From NCBI GenBank assembly GCA_945910005.1, contig OX246738.1, positions 25,346,332 to 25,410,331 of the forward strand: a DNA stretch of 64,000 nucleotides. Direction: 5' to 3'. Each line of letters starts with the position of its first letter. The first letter of the stretch is position 1. Origin of the DNA: Isoperla grammatica. Lineage: Eukaryota; Arthropoda; Insecta; Plecoptera; Perlodidae. Shown here in pieces: positions 9,110-21,707 of the stretch. Both the position numbers and the translations under genes were made by a program. The notes beneath the pieces are model-generated. The model made no database searches, was not told the DNA's origin, and saw only the letters and a list, made by a program, of their open reading frames with translations.

Positions 9110-9215
9110 AGGATGAAGAACAGTTACACAAAACCCCATGTCTTATGCTGTGGGATTCGAACCCATGTCCCTAGGCGGCGTAGCGTGGGACAATTGCGCC
9201 CCAATCTGTGACTCG
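9110..9215 (-). mobile_element. tRNA-like SINE fragment
   Basis: On the minus strand, ggttcgaatcc (a perfect RNA polymerase III B box) follows an A-box-like region of a GGGGCGCAATTGTCCCACG tRNA-like head. No stable full cloverleaf with proper acceptor pairing is evident, so a SINE or decayed tRNA is more likely than a functional tRNA gene. Confidence 0.4.
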
Positions 9216-9370
9216 TGAGCAACCGTGGACGGCCTCATATGATCGCAATTGCAACGTAATTTCTACTTCCAATACGTGTCGAATCGTGTCAAAATTAACA
9301 TATTCGTGTCTGGAAGGGAATTTACCATCATATGGCTAACTTATATTTTGCCACAATTTTGTAAACAAAA

Positions 9371-9497
<127 letters not shown>

Positions 9498-9509
9498 TCC
9501 AGTCAATAA

Positions 9510-9570
9510 GTAACTTCTCGACCGATATTTCACCAAACTATTGACGTTCAATCGACATCGAAGCTTGTGG
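9510..9570 (+). repeat. Degenerate single unit of the ~150-bp Pearl-like repeat
   Basis: Contains CCGATATTTCACC, then TTGACGTTCAATCGA, in the order seen in units at 5.8, 6.0 and 7.3 kb. Only the first ~50 bp are recognisable. Confidence 0.4.
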
Positions 9571-10600
9571 ATGGTTCAAATTTAAACTAAAACGGTCTCT
9601 TCGTTCGACCGCTATCGCGAGACATAAAAACAAGAAAACAAACAGCGAGTGCAATGAAAGTAGAATGGAGACGCTCGGTACGTTCGCTTAATTAAATCTG
9701 GAATTTAAAAAATTGAGTTTGTTTGACGTTATGAAGGAGCGAAATTACTTTCAATAGCCTCTTTTCAAGAACGCCGAGCTGGCGTATCAGAGCACTTAGT
9801 ACTTAGCCTGAAATGAGTTTATTTTTAACTTGCAATGTTGACAGGAAATCAAGCTGGCTGCCTTTTGTGACTCTTGATAATATTGACAAACTCTTTTGCT
9901 CCATTTCTCTCAGACCTTTTTACGTTATCCTTCAAAGTCGAGCTACTCTCAACAACATGAAAACTTGAAAAACATTTGCAAAAAAACATATGCATTAGCA
10001 TTACTTGTATGGAAAATGGATTTATATTTAGGACAGCTACAAAAGGGAGCTGGTTTATAGAATTCGCAAGAAGTCTCTGTTCACGTTTAGTTTTCGGAAA
10101 CCTCGCATGTTCTCTAAATCAATTATTTCACACTGTAATTTAATTATAGGTTTTGTAAGATTTGATTGTAGTCTAATTAAGTTTACTGATTATTGGAATG
10201 GGTGTATTTTTCCTCGGTAAATAGTGGTAGGCTACTACTTTGTTCTTTTTTTTTATTATTTTTTTTATTTTAACAGATGATGAAATATTATTTTTGTTTG
10301 CAGCATTAGCTGAAGTATATTTATTATTTTTCATGTAAGCACCCTGCAGTAGGCAGTATAATGATACAAAGACTTTTCGTGCATATATACAGGGCCTATT
10401 TTAGTACGCAGTTGCGTTGCGCAGTTTATAATTTATATTTCAATGGGGTAATCTCACAATTGTTTTATTGGCCGACATTAAATCAATTAGATACCACCCT
10501 ATGAATAGGAAAATATATATTTTTATTTTACAAAATGATAAAAGAAGTCATGTCACGTAGTTTACCAAGTTTTGTACTATACTAGCGATATTGGCGAAAC
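9571..10600. other. No gene recognised
   Basis: AT-rich sequence with T-rich runs near 10240-10270. No coding similarity or repeat with clear boundaries. Confidence 0.45.
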
Positions 10601-10603
10601 TTA

Positions 10604-11265
10604 AGTCCGATTCACACAAAGTTATAAGGTATTGCAATAGCAATAAGAATAGGGTATAAGAAAGTGGTATAAGGTATAAGCTTAGGACGCCAAAGACTTT
10701 TCTGAAAAGATATTACATTTTTGTGTAGACTTTTTTGACTTGCTCTGGCGGCAGCTGGCTGTCAATCAGCTGACTTCCCGCAGCTGTTATTTACGTTTTA
10801 AACCGGCATCGAATCTATTGACAATAAGTAAAAACAATAGTTAAAAATAATAAGAAAAACAATAATTATTATTATTCATTATTGTTGTGTTGTTAAATCA
10901 TTAATGACGCCGATGGGAGAAGATATTTTGCACGTAGTCACCGGATGCAAGGTCTATTTGATGTGAACCGGATGTATACGGTGAGTTTTTGTTTTGACTA
11001 ATAATTTACAATGAAAACATCTGTTACATTGATTCAAGTTGCTAGCATCCCATTGGCGTGTTATAAGTGACGTTTCAACGCATGATTGGTCCGTCATAAG
11101 AAAGTTGAAATATCTGAACTCTCTTATACCAGTCTTATACCAATTGCTATTGCTATTGCAATGACACATTTGTGTGAACCCTTGTACGTAATCCCTATGG
11201 CCCAACTCGGCTTGTGACTATACCTATACCTTATACCATTCTTATAACGTTGTGTGAATCGGGCT
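10604..11265. mobile_element. PIF/Harbinger-like MITE (662 bp), TTA target duplication
   Basis: Terminal inverted repeats agtccgattcacacaaagtt on the left and its near-complement on the right (agcccgattcacacaacgtt when reversed) are flanked by TTA at 10601-10603 and 11266-11268. Sub-terminal sequence is also inverted: many TATAAG / CTTATA blocks and AATTGCTATTGCTATTGC opposite TATTGCAATAGCAATAAG. A 3-bp TTA duplication with GCCCGATTCACACA-like ends suits PIF/Harbinger or ISL2EU-like MITEs. No transposase is encoded. Confidence 0.8.
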
Positions 11266-11268
11266 TTA

Positions 11269-12852
11269 CTGTTGTGCATACTTGGCCGCTGGCCGCCACA
11301 ATGAAAAGCTCAGTGAGTGCAAGTGCGCCATGCGGCGTGCAAGTTGAAACATACTCTGAACTATGCTGACTGTGAATATAATACAAAATATCAAAAATAT
11401 GTCGTAAGCAGATATTCATTGTGCAATGAGGATCCATCCCGAACACCTTTCTTTGCCACGATATCGCATCGTGAGAATGTGCAAACTGCATTTCATCAAA
11501 ACAATTTAATGAACTCACTCTCACTGGCAAAGGCCGTTCAAAAAAATTCCTCGCGGGGCTAGGGGGAACCCCCCCCCCCAGGCTTGTCTTGATTACTGTC
11601 AATAATTACTCAGTCAGTGTTGCCAGACTAGGTAATGATCAAAAACGTATAAAATTTAGCACCCTCGTACAAATGTATTCTGTCCTACACGTACCATATA
11701 GACAAAATGTCCAATAATTTCTACTATGTACCATAGTTTTAATGAAAGCGTACATAATTTATATGTTTTCTACTAAATTAATGAAAAAATAAGTTTTAAT
11801 GGAATAAAACTGAAAGTTGTGTTGCGGAAAATTTCAAGGTACCGGTAGGTTCTTTTTCGTGCCAGACCTCGGTGTTGAATCGATTTGTTGGCTCCGCCAG
11901 AAGATCGGCGGACCTTGGTCAAAGCCAGCCAGTATTTACTGTCAAATGACGCATACCCGCTAAACAATTGTCAATATTGTAAACATTGACTTAAGTATTT
12001 ATGAGGGCAGATGAAAGGTAATTAATACGTTTTTAGCAAAAAGTGTGGTGTACAATAATGTCACTTATAAATCGGTAATCTTTGTCAGGATGTACAGTAT
12101 TTTTATTCCTGTCATCTGGCAACACTGCAATTATACTAGAATATAATGGGCTATGTAAGTTTACTATGTGGGCCTAATTTCAAGTACGAATAAAACATAC
12201 TACAGCTTATCACGGTAGTTAGGCCTATGCTCCAACTTCCCATTGAAAGATTTCCAACTTTTGATAAGTTGTTCTGAACGGTTTGATCGGCTGACGGTGT
12301 TGTGATTGATGTAGTTCGCGGTGTTGTTGAGAGAGCGCAGCAGCTGTTTCTCTCCAGCTAACAATGAACAGGAAGCCTCCCCCCTCCCCCCAACGCTCCG
12401 TCGCTGCGGCAGGAGAAGAGAATGTAATCCATCATTCCTTGATTATTCTACGTTGACTTTAGAGCGCTTGATGGATTAACCACGACCTAAATTTGCAGTT
12501 AAAACTTGTCAATCAACAGACGCTTCCAGCAAAAGCTGCTCTTATGTTTCATTTTCATTCCTTTTAACATGCACAACATAATGCAATTAGTCAGCACAGC
12601 ACTTCACATACACTAATTAATACCTGCAACTAAGACGTAAGAGTCTTGTCAGTAGGTTTCTGTTCTCATTAATGTGACACAATGAACTAGCAGACACACT
12701 TTAAAGAGTAGACATGAGAAACAAAACATAAACAATAATCACATCTCGGCTTGCCAAAGACGAAGCTCCATTGAAGAGGCACATCCACTAATAGTTGTCA
12801 CCCGAACCTAAAACCAAATATCAATTTTTCGGGTTTATTACCTATACCTAGG
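11269..12852. other. No gene recognised; short poly(C) run
   Basis: Holds a poly(C) tract near 11569-11579. Two overlapping frames at 11231-11602 match no family I recognise. No RNA gene is visible. Confidence 0.45.
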
Positions 12853-13028
12853 CATTGTGGTGTTTGGAATAGCTTGGAAGGAATGTCCGAGTGCTGTTTG
12901 TATGACTCAATCCAGCATTTGGCTACTCTAACTAACTTAGGAAAACCTTGGAAAAACCTTTGGCGATAGCGGGTTCGAACTGTCGACCTCTCGAATTAGA
13001 GCCTCGTGTGCTACAGCTCAAGCCATCA
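12853..13028 (-). mobile_element. tRNA-derived SINE, 3'-truncated copy
   Basis: On the minus strand the copy starts with a tRNA-like head (GGCTCTAATTCGAGAGGTCG, then the B box agttcgaaccc). It continues into the body shared with the full SINE at 49.7 kb: GTTTTCCTAAG, TGCTGGATTGAGTCATA, CACTCGGACATTCCTTCC. The 3' tail is missing. Divergence is higher than between the two full-length copies. Confidence 0.75.
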
Positions 13029-13481
13029 AGAACGGTTTGAGGAAGAGCTTGAATTGTTTCAGAAAAGGTTACTTACGGAAAAAGTATAAGCTTTATGAAT
13101 CCGAATCAAATAAGATCTTAAATTAAATAAAGTAATGTTTTCCTATTTCAAAACAAAACAATTCGCATACTATAATATTCTTTTCAAGAACGTGATGTGA
13201 TACCTACTCTCCGTTTCATGTGTTATATTGCATGATCCGGCATTATCCACCGAGTTCGAAAAAATAATACTGTACTGTTCTAGAAAAGAAAACTATTTCT
13301 GACTCGGCACCTCCACCAAATTATAAAAAGTACAAATTGTTCTAAAAACGAACGCAGTTGTGACATCTCTGGTTCCCCACTGTGGCTGCCCGGGGGTTCG
13401 ACGGAGTAGCCGGTCGTGGGTCATGTCCACCTTCCTCTTGAACTCTTATCGCACGTTGGGCTCCAGTTCAGTTCAGTTCAG

Positions 13482-13512
<31 letters not shown>

Positions 13513-14456
13513 ATTGCCATTATAATGGTACACCGAGGTATATGGGGTAAAGGAAAAAATCCCCATATTATATTTAAATCGGTTTACTTTCAAAAATTAA
13601 ATATGAAAATGTGTAGACTGGTCTATTTTTTGGCGTTTATCAGTTATGGGAGAGTAAGCGGAAAGCTGTTTGCCCTATTTTAAATAAAAGTTAAACCCAT
13701 TATCAACTTAAGTTGAATGCGTCTCCAACAAAATGTTATAGAAAAAAAGATCATTTGATAATTACGCTATACGTACTTTGGGGAAATGTGAGAATGGGTA
13801 TAGTGATAGGCCTATCACATTAAAAACGTGAAGTAAATTTTTTTTTTTTTTTTTGCGATGATGGGTCAATGAAAAGGTTTAAAAATTAAGTTTATTTTAC
13901 ATCAAAATGCACGTTATCTTTTTTATGATACTCAATATTTTCATTATTGAACACGTTGATCTTTAAACTCTATTTGTTTGCATCTTTCCAAACAAACAGA
14001 AATACTCTGCTCATAAAAAATTCGATGTTATACGACAAAATATCCCATATCGTCATCGTCATCTTCATCTTCATCGTCGTCGCCGTCGTCAAAATGGGAT
14101 TTAGATTCCAACATCGTCCAGGGTCGGACAAGGGTTGAGAATCGAGACACAATCGATCACTCACCTCGACCATTCACCGTAACGACGTCTTGTTTTATGA
14201 CATTGAAGACACGCGCGCTGAACCGTGTTGCCATTTAGGCGCGTGACGTCATCATCAGCAGTGTTGCAATATTCAACGGACGTAAGCTGCGCCAGAACGT
14301 TTCCCCGAGACAAACAAAGATATTTTCGCTTGAGACTGAGTTCATAGCTCGGTTGGCTGTATAATTTATCAATGTGTATGGTACTAGAGCGGTTGTTGTT
14401 TATTTACATGGTTGTGGGGTGCAATGTGGTAACTCAAGTGATTGATGTGGGCTTTA
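13029..14456. other. No gene recognised; homopolymers
   Basis: Contains a CAGTT repeat running into a T-run at about 13464-13506, another T-run near 13837-13853, and an imperfect GTCATC/CGTCGTC block near 14050-14090. A CRE-like TGACGTCA lies at 14244-14251. Frames here are unremarkable. Confidence 0.45.
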
Positions 14457-14659
14457 AGGCTGGTCCACACAGATTTTTAAGACATACGATTTAAGATTTA
14501 ATGCGTAGTCGTAAAGTTGGATCATAGGAAACACGTACTGGCGTTCACACAAAGTTTTAGTTTTAAGACGTTGTTTTCATTGTTGTTTTTAAAACAACGT
14601 CTTAAAACCTTATACCTGTGCTTATACATTGTGTCTTCAAAATCTGTGTGGACCAGCCT
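14457..14659. mobile_element. PIF/Harbinger-like MITE (203 bp), TTA target duplication
   Basis: Inverted ends aggctggtccacacagattt, 5' and reversed 3', with TTA at 14454-14456 and 14660-14662. An inner hairpin, TTTTAAGACGTTGTTTT against its complement, occupies about 14563-14609. Terminal style (AGGCTGGTCCACACA) and TTA duplication match the larger MITE at 10.6 kb in type, not in detailed sequence. Confidence 0.85.
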
Positions 14660-14662
14660 TTA

Positions 14663-15599
14663 CGCTTAAAAATTGTAAAAATGTGTTCAGTCCAGCTCAC
14701 CATAGTGTCTGCAAAAATATTGTTTTTTGAAGGGTTTCTCTTTAATAAAGTTGTTTATTAAATTTGTTTAATAAGGCCAAACTATTGGTGTTTTCCACTG
14801 GTCCGCACAAGCAAACGTATTAGTTCTCGGTAATGGTAGTAATATGTTGAACATGGGGGTTGGGGAGGGGGAGGGGGGTTGAACGCAGCTTACACGTCAT
14901 GTGCATCTATCAGGTAATCTCTCACGAGACATAGGCAGATTATTGTAAATTGCAATAGATTTGTAACTATCGATTACAAATTGTTATGAAAACACAACTG
15001 CAACTATATACGAAAAAGAGCTGGTTCTGTGGTTTGTGGGGGGCGGAGGGGGGGGGGGGGAGGGGGGGGGGGACGTCCCGAGGAGGATCTCACAGCCCAT
15101 TACACTACGAAAACAGCCCACTTCATGTTACATGACAATCACGTCGATGAAGATATAGAAAACATAAAACTTGAAAGGGTGGCAAATATTGTTTCGGGAC
15201 CGAGCGTGGAAACGTCTCGAAGAATGATTATGCTGCGTTCGCAGAATGTCTAAAATAAAAATTGAAGAGATGCTTTCTCATCCATTTTGAACCACTTTCT
15301 TGGTTTTTGGCAGCTCCAGATGCCAGATGGTGCCACGAGGAAAGCAGATAAATTGCCTTTGGGTTTTGGTATCGACACGAACTCGGTAGTGTTTACTACA
15401 CGAAGCTTACTTTACAGGTGTATTAATAATACTAAATAGCTAATCGCAACTCAAACTGCTAAGTGAAATGAAAGTAAAACTAAACTAAATGTAAAACATA
15501 CAACTACACTTTTATTTAATATTTAAATAATGTAAAAAAATGTATAATACAATATTTAAACTAAAAAACGAGCACATCGAAATATTCTAGGATTCAAGC
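14663..15599. other. No gene recognised; interrupted poly(G)
   Basis: Main feature is a G-rich tract at about 15040-15072 (two runs of 12 or more G split by an A). The 74-aa frame starting at 15029 begins inside it and has no recognisable similarity. Confidence 0.45.
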
Positions 15600-16365
15600 A
15601 AAATGAAGACATATTATGTCAAACCCATTGTAAGCCACATTTTATCAAACACAAAATACTCACCTTCTATAGTCTATACATGTTTAACCCATATTAAATT
15701 AAAAACAGATATGATCAATCAGGAAAGCATCAAAAACATTCGTAATCATAACACAAGGTAAGCCAACATCATACATGCAAAATATTACAAAAGGACCGTA
15801 TCCCAAGTTAACTCATTTTGTATTAATTCCTAACTCTATTACAATGCTACCAAAAAGTCTAAAGAACATTTTTAGTATGAGTATCTTCAAATATAAACAA
15901 AATTAAAACAGATCTTATGCAAGAAAGAAAGCCTACTACTCGATTGAGTTAATATCTCGATGTGTATTGTAATAATTTCCCAGTTTGTGAGATGTATTTT
16001 TTATGATTGTGCCCTTATGTCGGAGTAACTAATTTCTATTTTCTACTCGTGTTGTCTGCAAAGATATTGTGGCTACATTGGTGTTCCCGTCTCTAAGTGG
16101 ATAAACTCCAATAAAACTAATAAAATGAAGACTCTGGTCTGCACTTCTGGCAGAATGAAGAATCTGCACTAGATCGATGGCCTAGATTTTGTAAGAGATT
16201 ATATTTCCAATCCCTTGAAGTTTAGGGTGTAAGCTTTGTGAAATGGGCTTAAAATTGGTAGGGATTTATAAGAAATTACATGAACGTCAATAATAATAGA
16301 CACATTTAATGTTAATTTGATGTTAATTTCTAATTCATAACTGTACGTGTTGTACTACATATTGT

Positions 16366-16575
16366 GCATAAATATTGTCTGTAACTGTACTCATTATAAA
16401 TGTAGTGTTTAAGTTGTGCATAAATATTGTCTGTAACTGTACTCATTGTAAATGTAGTGTATGGTTTAGTTGTGCATAAATATTGTCTGTTCTCATTGTA
16501 AATGTAGTGTATGGTTTAGTTGTGCATAAATATTTGTCTGTACTCATTGTAAATGTAGTGTATGGTTAAGTTGTA
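16366..16575 (+). repeat. Tandem repeat (4 units of ~47-58 bp) in the LINE 3' UTR
   Basis: Units begin GTTGTGCATAAATATTGTCTG and end TCATTGTAAATGTAGTGTATGG. The first is the most divergent and the last two have lost a CTGTAA piece. The array lies between the decayed LINE coding remnant and its poly(A) signal. Confidence 0.9.
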
Positions 16576-16611
16576 AAGAAGCTTTTAGCTTAACTTCGCC
16601 TAATAAAGACC

Positions 16612-16729
<118 letters not shown>

Positions 16730-16730
16730 T

Positions 16731-17346
16731 CCAACGCTGGAAAGTACAATGATGGGCATCAACTTGATGCACGCGTGGCATTATTGCCTTGGTTACCTTG
16801 TCTACCGACATCGGTGGCTCAGCCGTAGAGTAATGTAAATACATAACCACAGCACGGCTTGGTTATGATGGATTTGCGGTTAAAGTAGGGCGTGTACTCG
16901 AAAGAGAAAATGAGAAAATAAGTTTATGTAGAAGTTAAATGAAACGTGTAAATCGTTTAGTTGACATATTTTGATGCAAGGACAAGCTAATGGGGAGAAT
17001 TCAAAATATATAGAACAGGCAGACAAAGACTGAAATATCTGCAACAGATAATCGAGGATATACATACAGGACAAAATTGAGAGATTTGTAAACCAAACCG
17101 AGAGTTGATAATGTAGCAAACATTTTATGATAGCTTTTAAGCTTTTTAAAGCTTTTATGATAATTTGAATCAATCCAATCTTATCTTTGTTTATTGTGTA
17201 TTTATCAACAACGGGGACGAACCCCACAAGTGTGATATAATATATACCTATACTAGACTACAGAACATGATAGTAAGAAAACAGTCATTGAACAAAATAA
17301 GATACAAATAACACATAGTAAATAAAACGTGGACAAGTGAGTAAAT
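16731..17346. other. No gene recognised
   Basis: Includes CGGTGGCTCAG near 16811, resembling a SINE head without a body. The 115-aa minus frame at 16880-17227 has no recognisable similarity and low complexity. Confidence 0.4.
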
Positions 17347-17456
17347 GTGTGCGTGTGCGTGTGCGTGTGCGTGTGCGTGTGCGTGTGCGTGTGCGTGTGC
17401 GTGTGCGTGTGCGTGTGCGTGTGCGTGTGCGTGTGCGTGTGCGTGTGCGTGTGCGT
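17347..17456. repeat. (GTGTGC)n microsatellite
   Basis: About 18 hexamer units, then degenerate GTGAGTGTGTGCGTGAGAG to about 17510. The same hexamer recurs at 33.45 kb. Confidence 0.95.
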
Positions 17457-17510
17457 GAGTGTGTGCGTGAGAGTGTGTGAGTGCGTGTGCGTGTGTTGTG
17501 AGTGTATGTG

Positions 17511-18077
17511 TGAGCGTGAAGAATTGTTTGTGGGTTTACACGTTGAGCAACCCTGTTTGCAAGTTATACATCTTAAAAGAAAGCCTTCATCATGTGTCTC
17601 ACGCTTGTAACAATTTCCCATATCTAGTCAACATTAATATTTCATTCCATATAGTGTGGAATACTCTCATACAGTGATTTTTAGAGAGATAAATATTGTT
17701 ATAGCGCATCTATACCGATACCGTATGGATACCGTTTTGGAGGCCCGTGCAGAGTGATGGATACGCCACTGACAATTAGTTTTGTTAAAAAAAAACACAC
17801 AAAAGAAGTGACTTATCAACGGTGAGAACACCCCCCCCCCCCCCCCCCCCCCACGACAAACATCGGCGCGCTCGACTTCTCCCGGCCACTCGGCCGACTT
17901 AATGTGGTTGGTTTAAATTTGAAAGTTCTACTTAATAAACACCTTTTAACATTCATTCAATAGTTAGTTTAAGTACTGTCAATAACTTAAAAAGTCTTTT
18001 GTAAATACTGTCTCAAAATCAATTTTCTGAAGGAAACCGTAGTAATAAAGTATATACATTTTTGTAACTTATGGTTC
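17511..18077. other. No gene recognised; poly(C) and an isolated transposon-like end
   Basis: A poly(C) run of about 22 lies at 17831-17852. GGATACGCCACTG near 17759 is, reversed, the CAGTGGCGTATCC terminus also seen at 63.8 kb. No partner end is nearby. Confidence 0.45.
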
Positions 18078-18471
18078 GTTTACAGCTACGCGTTGCAAGC
18101 GTTGAGATCGAAGCGAGGGCGCGAGGTTCGCGTTGGCCTGTTTACTGCGACGCGAGGCGAGGGAAATAAATAGGCCTAATAGCAGTATGGCAAAACAGCA
18201 TCATGAGTACGAAATTCATTGAATCTTCGCCGTAGGAATATAATTACATAGTTTCACCTAAATAAAACATTTCTTGACCAATCAGAGTGTTATGCCTGTG
18301 TTCGTCCACTGTATTTGAAATGACGTACGTTTGATTTAACGAAAATCCAGAAAACTAGACTAGGAAATGAGGTTAGGAGTCTACAACAAATTTGTTACTT
18401 TTTACCGTAGACATATGGTTTTTACATGATGTCGTTTCAAGCTTTCGATGTACCTCTGTCTCGGGTATTCA

Positions 18472-19168
18472 CGGAGTGAATCTAAAAAACTTTTTTTCAA
18501 CGAAATGTAACAAAAATCACTTTTATATGTTACCTGTTACTGTATCTTTCCAATTATGTAAGGCGCATGCTTCAAAAGTACATATTTATGTTTTAAATCA
18601 ATTTAATTCTGTTGAATTAGCTAGAGCCTATGCCTAGGCCTATGCACGCCATTCGCCATTGTTCAACACTAGGATGAAGAGAAATATCTCTGCAGCAAAA
18701 TAAGTGCTTTGGTTCTTTGTTATCAGCAGATGCACCAACTTAAACATAAGTTACTGTATAATAATCGCAGTATTTTCGATAATTTACCCCTTCTTCAAAT
18801 TTGAAGAAGGGGTAATTTGAAGAAAGGGTTATTATTTTAAAATAAATTTATACCTAAAAAATAAATTACCCCTTCTTCAAGTTTGTGGGCGATATTCGGT
18901 TTCATTTCCTACGTTGGCTACTGAATCAACGTAGAACAGCTGATTGTAGCATCCAGTAGGCTGTGTGCATGTTGCTAATGGTGAATGGCGTGCATAGGCA
19001 TAGGCTCGAGCCAATTCAACATAATTAAATTGATTTTAAACATAAATACGTACAATTTGAAGCATGCGCCTTACATAATTGGAAAGATACAGTAACAGGT
19101 AACATATAAAAGTGATTTTTGTTACATTTCGTTGAAAAAAAGTTTTTTAGATTCACTCCGTGAATACC
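18472..19168. mobile_element. Foldback element with ~190-bp arms
   Basis: Left arm about 18472-18663 and right arm about 18972-19168 are inverted copies. Shared landmarks are GGGTATTCACGGAGTGAATC, ATATGTTACCTGTTACTGTA, TTATGTAAGGCGCATGCTTC and GCACGCCATTCGCCATT. The loop of about 300 bp holds a perfect 32-bp palindrome. Frames at 18392-18637 and 19153-19482 fall in arms and are not genes. Confidence 0.85.
18784..18815. repeat. Perfect 32-bp palindrome
   Basis: TTACCCCTTCTTCAAA followed directly by its exact reverse complement, no spacer. A third copy of the half-site, TTACCCCTTCTTCAA, occurs near 18865. It lies in the loop of the surrounding foldback. Confidence 0.9.
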
Positions 19169-19245
19169 CTGTCTCGTATTGCGGCGTTATTAAAAATAAC
19201 AACATTGTTCAGGGAAGAAGTTATCTCTGAAAACGCATGTTTATT

Positions 19246-19648
19246 AATGGGGCTTTGCACGCAAAGCTTGACGTAGAATGCGCCACCACCGTCCAAGCCC
19301 AAATCCATGACCTGCTGGATGGGTAAATCAGAGGGGACAAGGTCTACTTGACCCATCCAGCAGGCTGTGATGGCAGCATTTTGCCAAAGAGATTGGAATA
19401 GAAGTAGCGCCACCATAGTTCGAGCTCTAGTCCAGAGCCTCCTGGATGGGTAAATCAGCCCTTTTTTCATGGCTAAGTTCAAGGTCTACTGGATTTACTC
19501 CTAGCGGAGTAATTGCGCGCGCGCAACGCGCTACAAGCGATCTAGTAGACCTTGGGCTAAGTTATGCGGAGATCAAGTAGACCTTGTCTGAGGGCTGGCA
19601 CTACGCTGGCGCTGCGAGTGGGAGAATGTGGCAGTGCAAAGCCCCATT
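19246..19648. repeat. Inverted-repeat block with four AAGGTCTACT motifs
   Basis: Bounded by AATGGGGCTTTGCAC and its exact reverse complement. Inside, CAAGGTCTACT occurs twice on each strand (near 19339, 19470, 19545, 19572), and CTGGATGGGTAAATCAG occurs twice with a reversed ACCCATCCAGCAG between. It is probably a degenerate nested MITE cluster. No coding sequence. Confidence 0.6.
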
Positions 19649-19889
19649 ACTTTGGGGTACCATACAACATCTGTCAAGTCCTCCTAGAACCATTGATGCT
19701 AGAACCCTAGGCCTAGTTCGGCACTGCCACTTGATACGTGTTCGGCAAATAATCGAGGTGGCCGTGGGGAGGCGCGACGCGAGAAAACATAAACTTGAAC
19801 CAATTTGCTTCTCCTCGCGAGCTCGCGTGAAACTCGGCCGCTGATTGGAGCTCGCGCCCTCGCTTCGCTCCCAACGCGTAGCTGTAAAC

Positions 19890-20105
19890 CCACCATTTTA
19901 CTCAAATGTACCAGCTTCTAGTATAGGTGATTGTAAAATACCAGGCTTGCTAGTAAACCCACTGATATTCATACGAATATTAATATAGAAATCAGTGGCA
20001 TTACGAATTCATTCTTATAAAATGTTGTTGACAATATTTTATGATGACATGAACTGTTTGACAGGCTCGTGACGGGTTACAAAATTGGAATTATGTGCTT
20101 TGCTG
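19890..20105. other. No gene recognised
   Basis: Short AT-rich spacer between two inverted-repeat elements. Confidence 0.4.
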
Positions 20106-20983
20106 ATGTTATATGCCGGACGCCGTAACAAAGAAGGTGTTGTCGTCACGGATGATGTAATAGCAAGTGACCTCACACCTTGTAATACCAACTTAAATGT
20201 AGACTACTACTCATTGCCTTACCAGAAGTAAACATGTATTGTTATTTCATAGGTTGGTGGACATGGGCCCTGGATTAAATGCTGTTTTTCTCCCTCTTGG
20301 TATGTGTTTGCGGTTTAATTATGCAGGAATAAACTTTAGTTTTTTATTATCTAATTTATTACATTCACTTATAAATTAACAACTACTTAATTATGTTTGG
20401 GAAAATTTAAAGTAGTTCCGTCCCATCATGCTAGGCATGAAGGTATGAAGAAGGAACAGCTACGGACGACATACCTTTGTCAATTGCTTTGTCTGTCTGC
20501 ATATTGTCGTACCCTAAAGGCACAGGGAACGCATATGACCACTCTGAAAGATCCCGAGTAATGTTTTCAGTGTCCATGTTTCTTGATATCGGTAATACAT
20601 TTTCATAAATAATATTACAGGGTAAATCAGCCGATCACGGGCGTCACATAAAGAAAAAACGCCGCCATGTTTCCCCCACGTGAACTCAACTCCTGTCAAA
20701 CACGAAACGGCAATAAAGACAACAGACCATCAAATGACAAAGAAATACATCAAGTATCCTAGCAACACACAGAAGTCAAAGCTTTCTTGATGTTAGTATT
20801 TTTAAGTCACGGCCTACCAAAGCTAGTATTTTCTAACACCGCCTTGCCAATCAGTGTATTTTCTCTCTGACAGGTATAGTGCGCGGATGAGCACTGCGTA
20901 AACGTCCACATATCACTACGTCGGCCAGAGTAATTAGTTGTGACGACACAACCTTCTTTGTTACGGCGTCCGGCCTATAACAT
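20106..20983. mobile_element. MITE (~0.88 kb) sharing termini with the 26.3-26.9 kb element
   Basis: Ends ATGTTATATGCCGGACGCCG on the left and its near reverse complement on the right, then GTAACAAAGAAGGTG and TGTCGTCAC on both sides. The sequence CGCCGTAA-AA-GAAGGTG...TCGTCACGGAT-ATGTAATAG matches the left end of the element at 26.29 kb. Inner sequence differs from the other members, so only termini define the family. No coding capacity. Confidence 0.75.
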
Positions 20984-21707
20984 AATATTCACGTTCTTTC
21001 TGGATAACAACGTTTCGTTGTTATTGTGTCCCAAGCAATATTTGTGCTGTCCTATGGTATCTGTTTCGTAAACAGACACCTCAGTCTTATGATGTCTCTA
21101 CGACATCATACTAGCACATTCTACAAGGCCCGTAATGCCCTGCCGGAGGCTAGTAAAACCAATCAATTTGGCATGGCATTTGGGTCTATTGCTCAGACCA
21201 TCTTTCGCTAGAACAGCATCCTTCCAGATACGGTATTATTACAGGGCTGGTTAGTCTTTACCGTTTCAGATCTGGATGTCAGGCTCTTTAGATGTTTTCA
21301 AAGCGTCTTTAACGGCGAATTTTTAAACTTTGTTTTGTAAATTTTCGGTTTCTTTTTATACTAATACCTCCTTCTTCCTTTATACTTAATTTTGACAGTA
21401 TTTCTCTTATATACACATATTGTCATTCATAATATCTTTAGGCTCTTGTTTTCGTTTTTGTGTTTTATATATTTCATTATTTTTGGGATGTCGTATTGTT
21501 TAGACTAACTTGTTTTCATTTGGACTCTCTAAATTTGATCCTAATTTAATTTTCAATTCATAAATATGTATCTAGGCGCCGGATTTTCACAAAGTGTTAT
21601 AGTCATAAGTACGAGAACAATATTCTACACAATCTGATTGACAGCTGTAGTTTATTGATTGATTGAGAAGTATAACTACAAGCCTTATTCCTGCCCAAAG
21701 ACTGCCA
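20984..21707. other. No gene recognised
   Basis: A 61-aa frame at 21026-21211 (ending QTIFR) could be a LINE C-terminal scrap but has no diagnostic motif. The remainder is T-rich, with no recognisable RNA gene. Confidence 0.4.

Larger units (their letters stand above)
18078..19889. mobile_element. Composite foldback region with outer inverted ends
   Basis: Outer ends gtttacagctacgcgttg (18078) and its reverse complement (ending 19889) continue inward with GC-rich GCGAAGCGAGGGCGCGAG on both sides. Inside are at least two more inverted-repeat systems (18472-19168 and 19246-19648), so this is probably one DNA transposon carrier with later insertions. No transposase frame is recognisable, and no target duplication was found around the outer ends. 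Confidence 0.65.

Noticed and set aside
21026..21211. 61-aa frame as a LINE C-terminal remnant
   Set aside because: Weak resemblance only; none of the diagnostic motifs and no poly(A) signal or tail immediately downstream.
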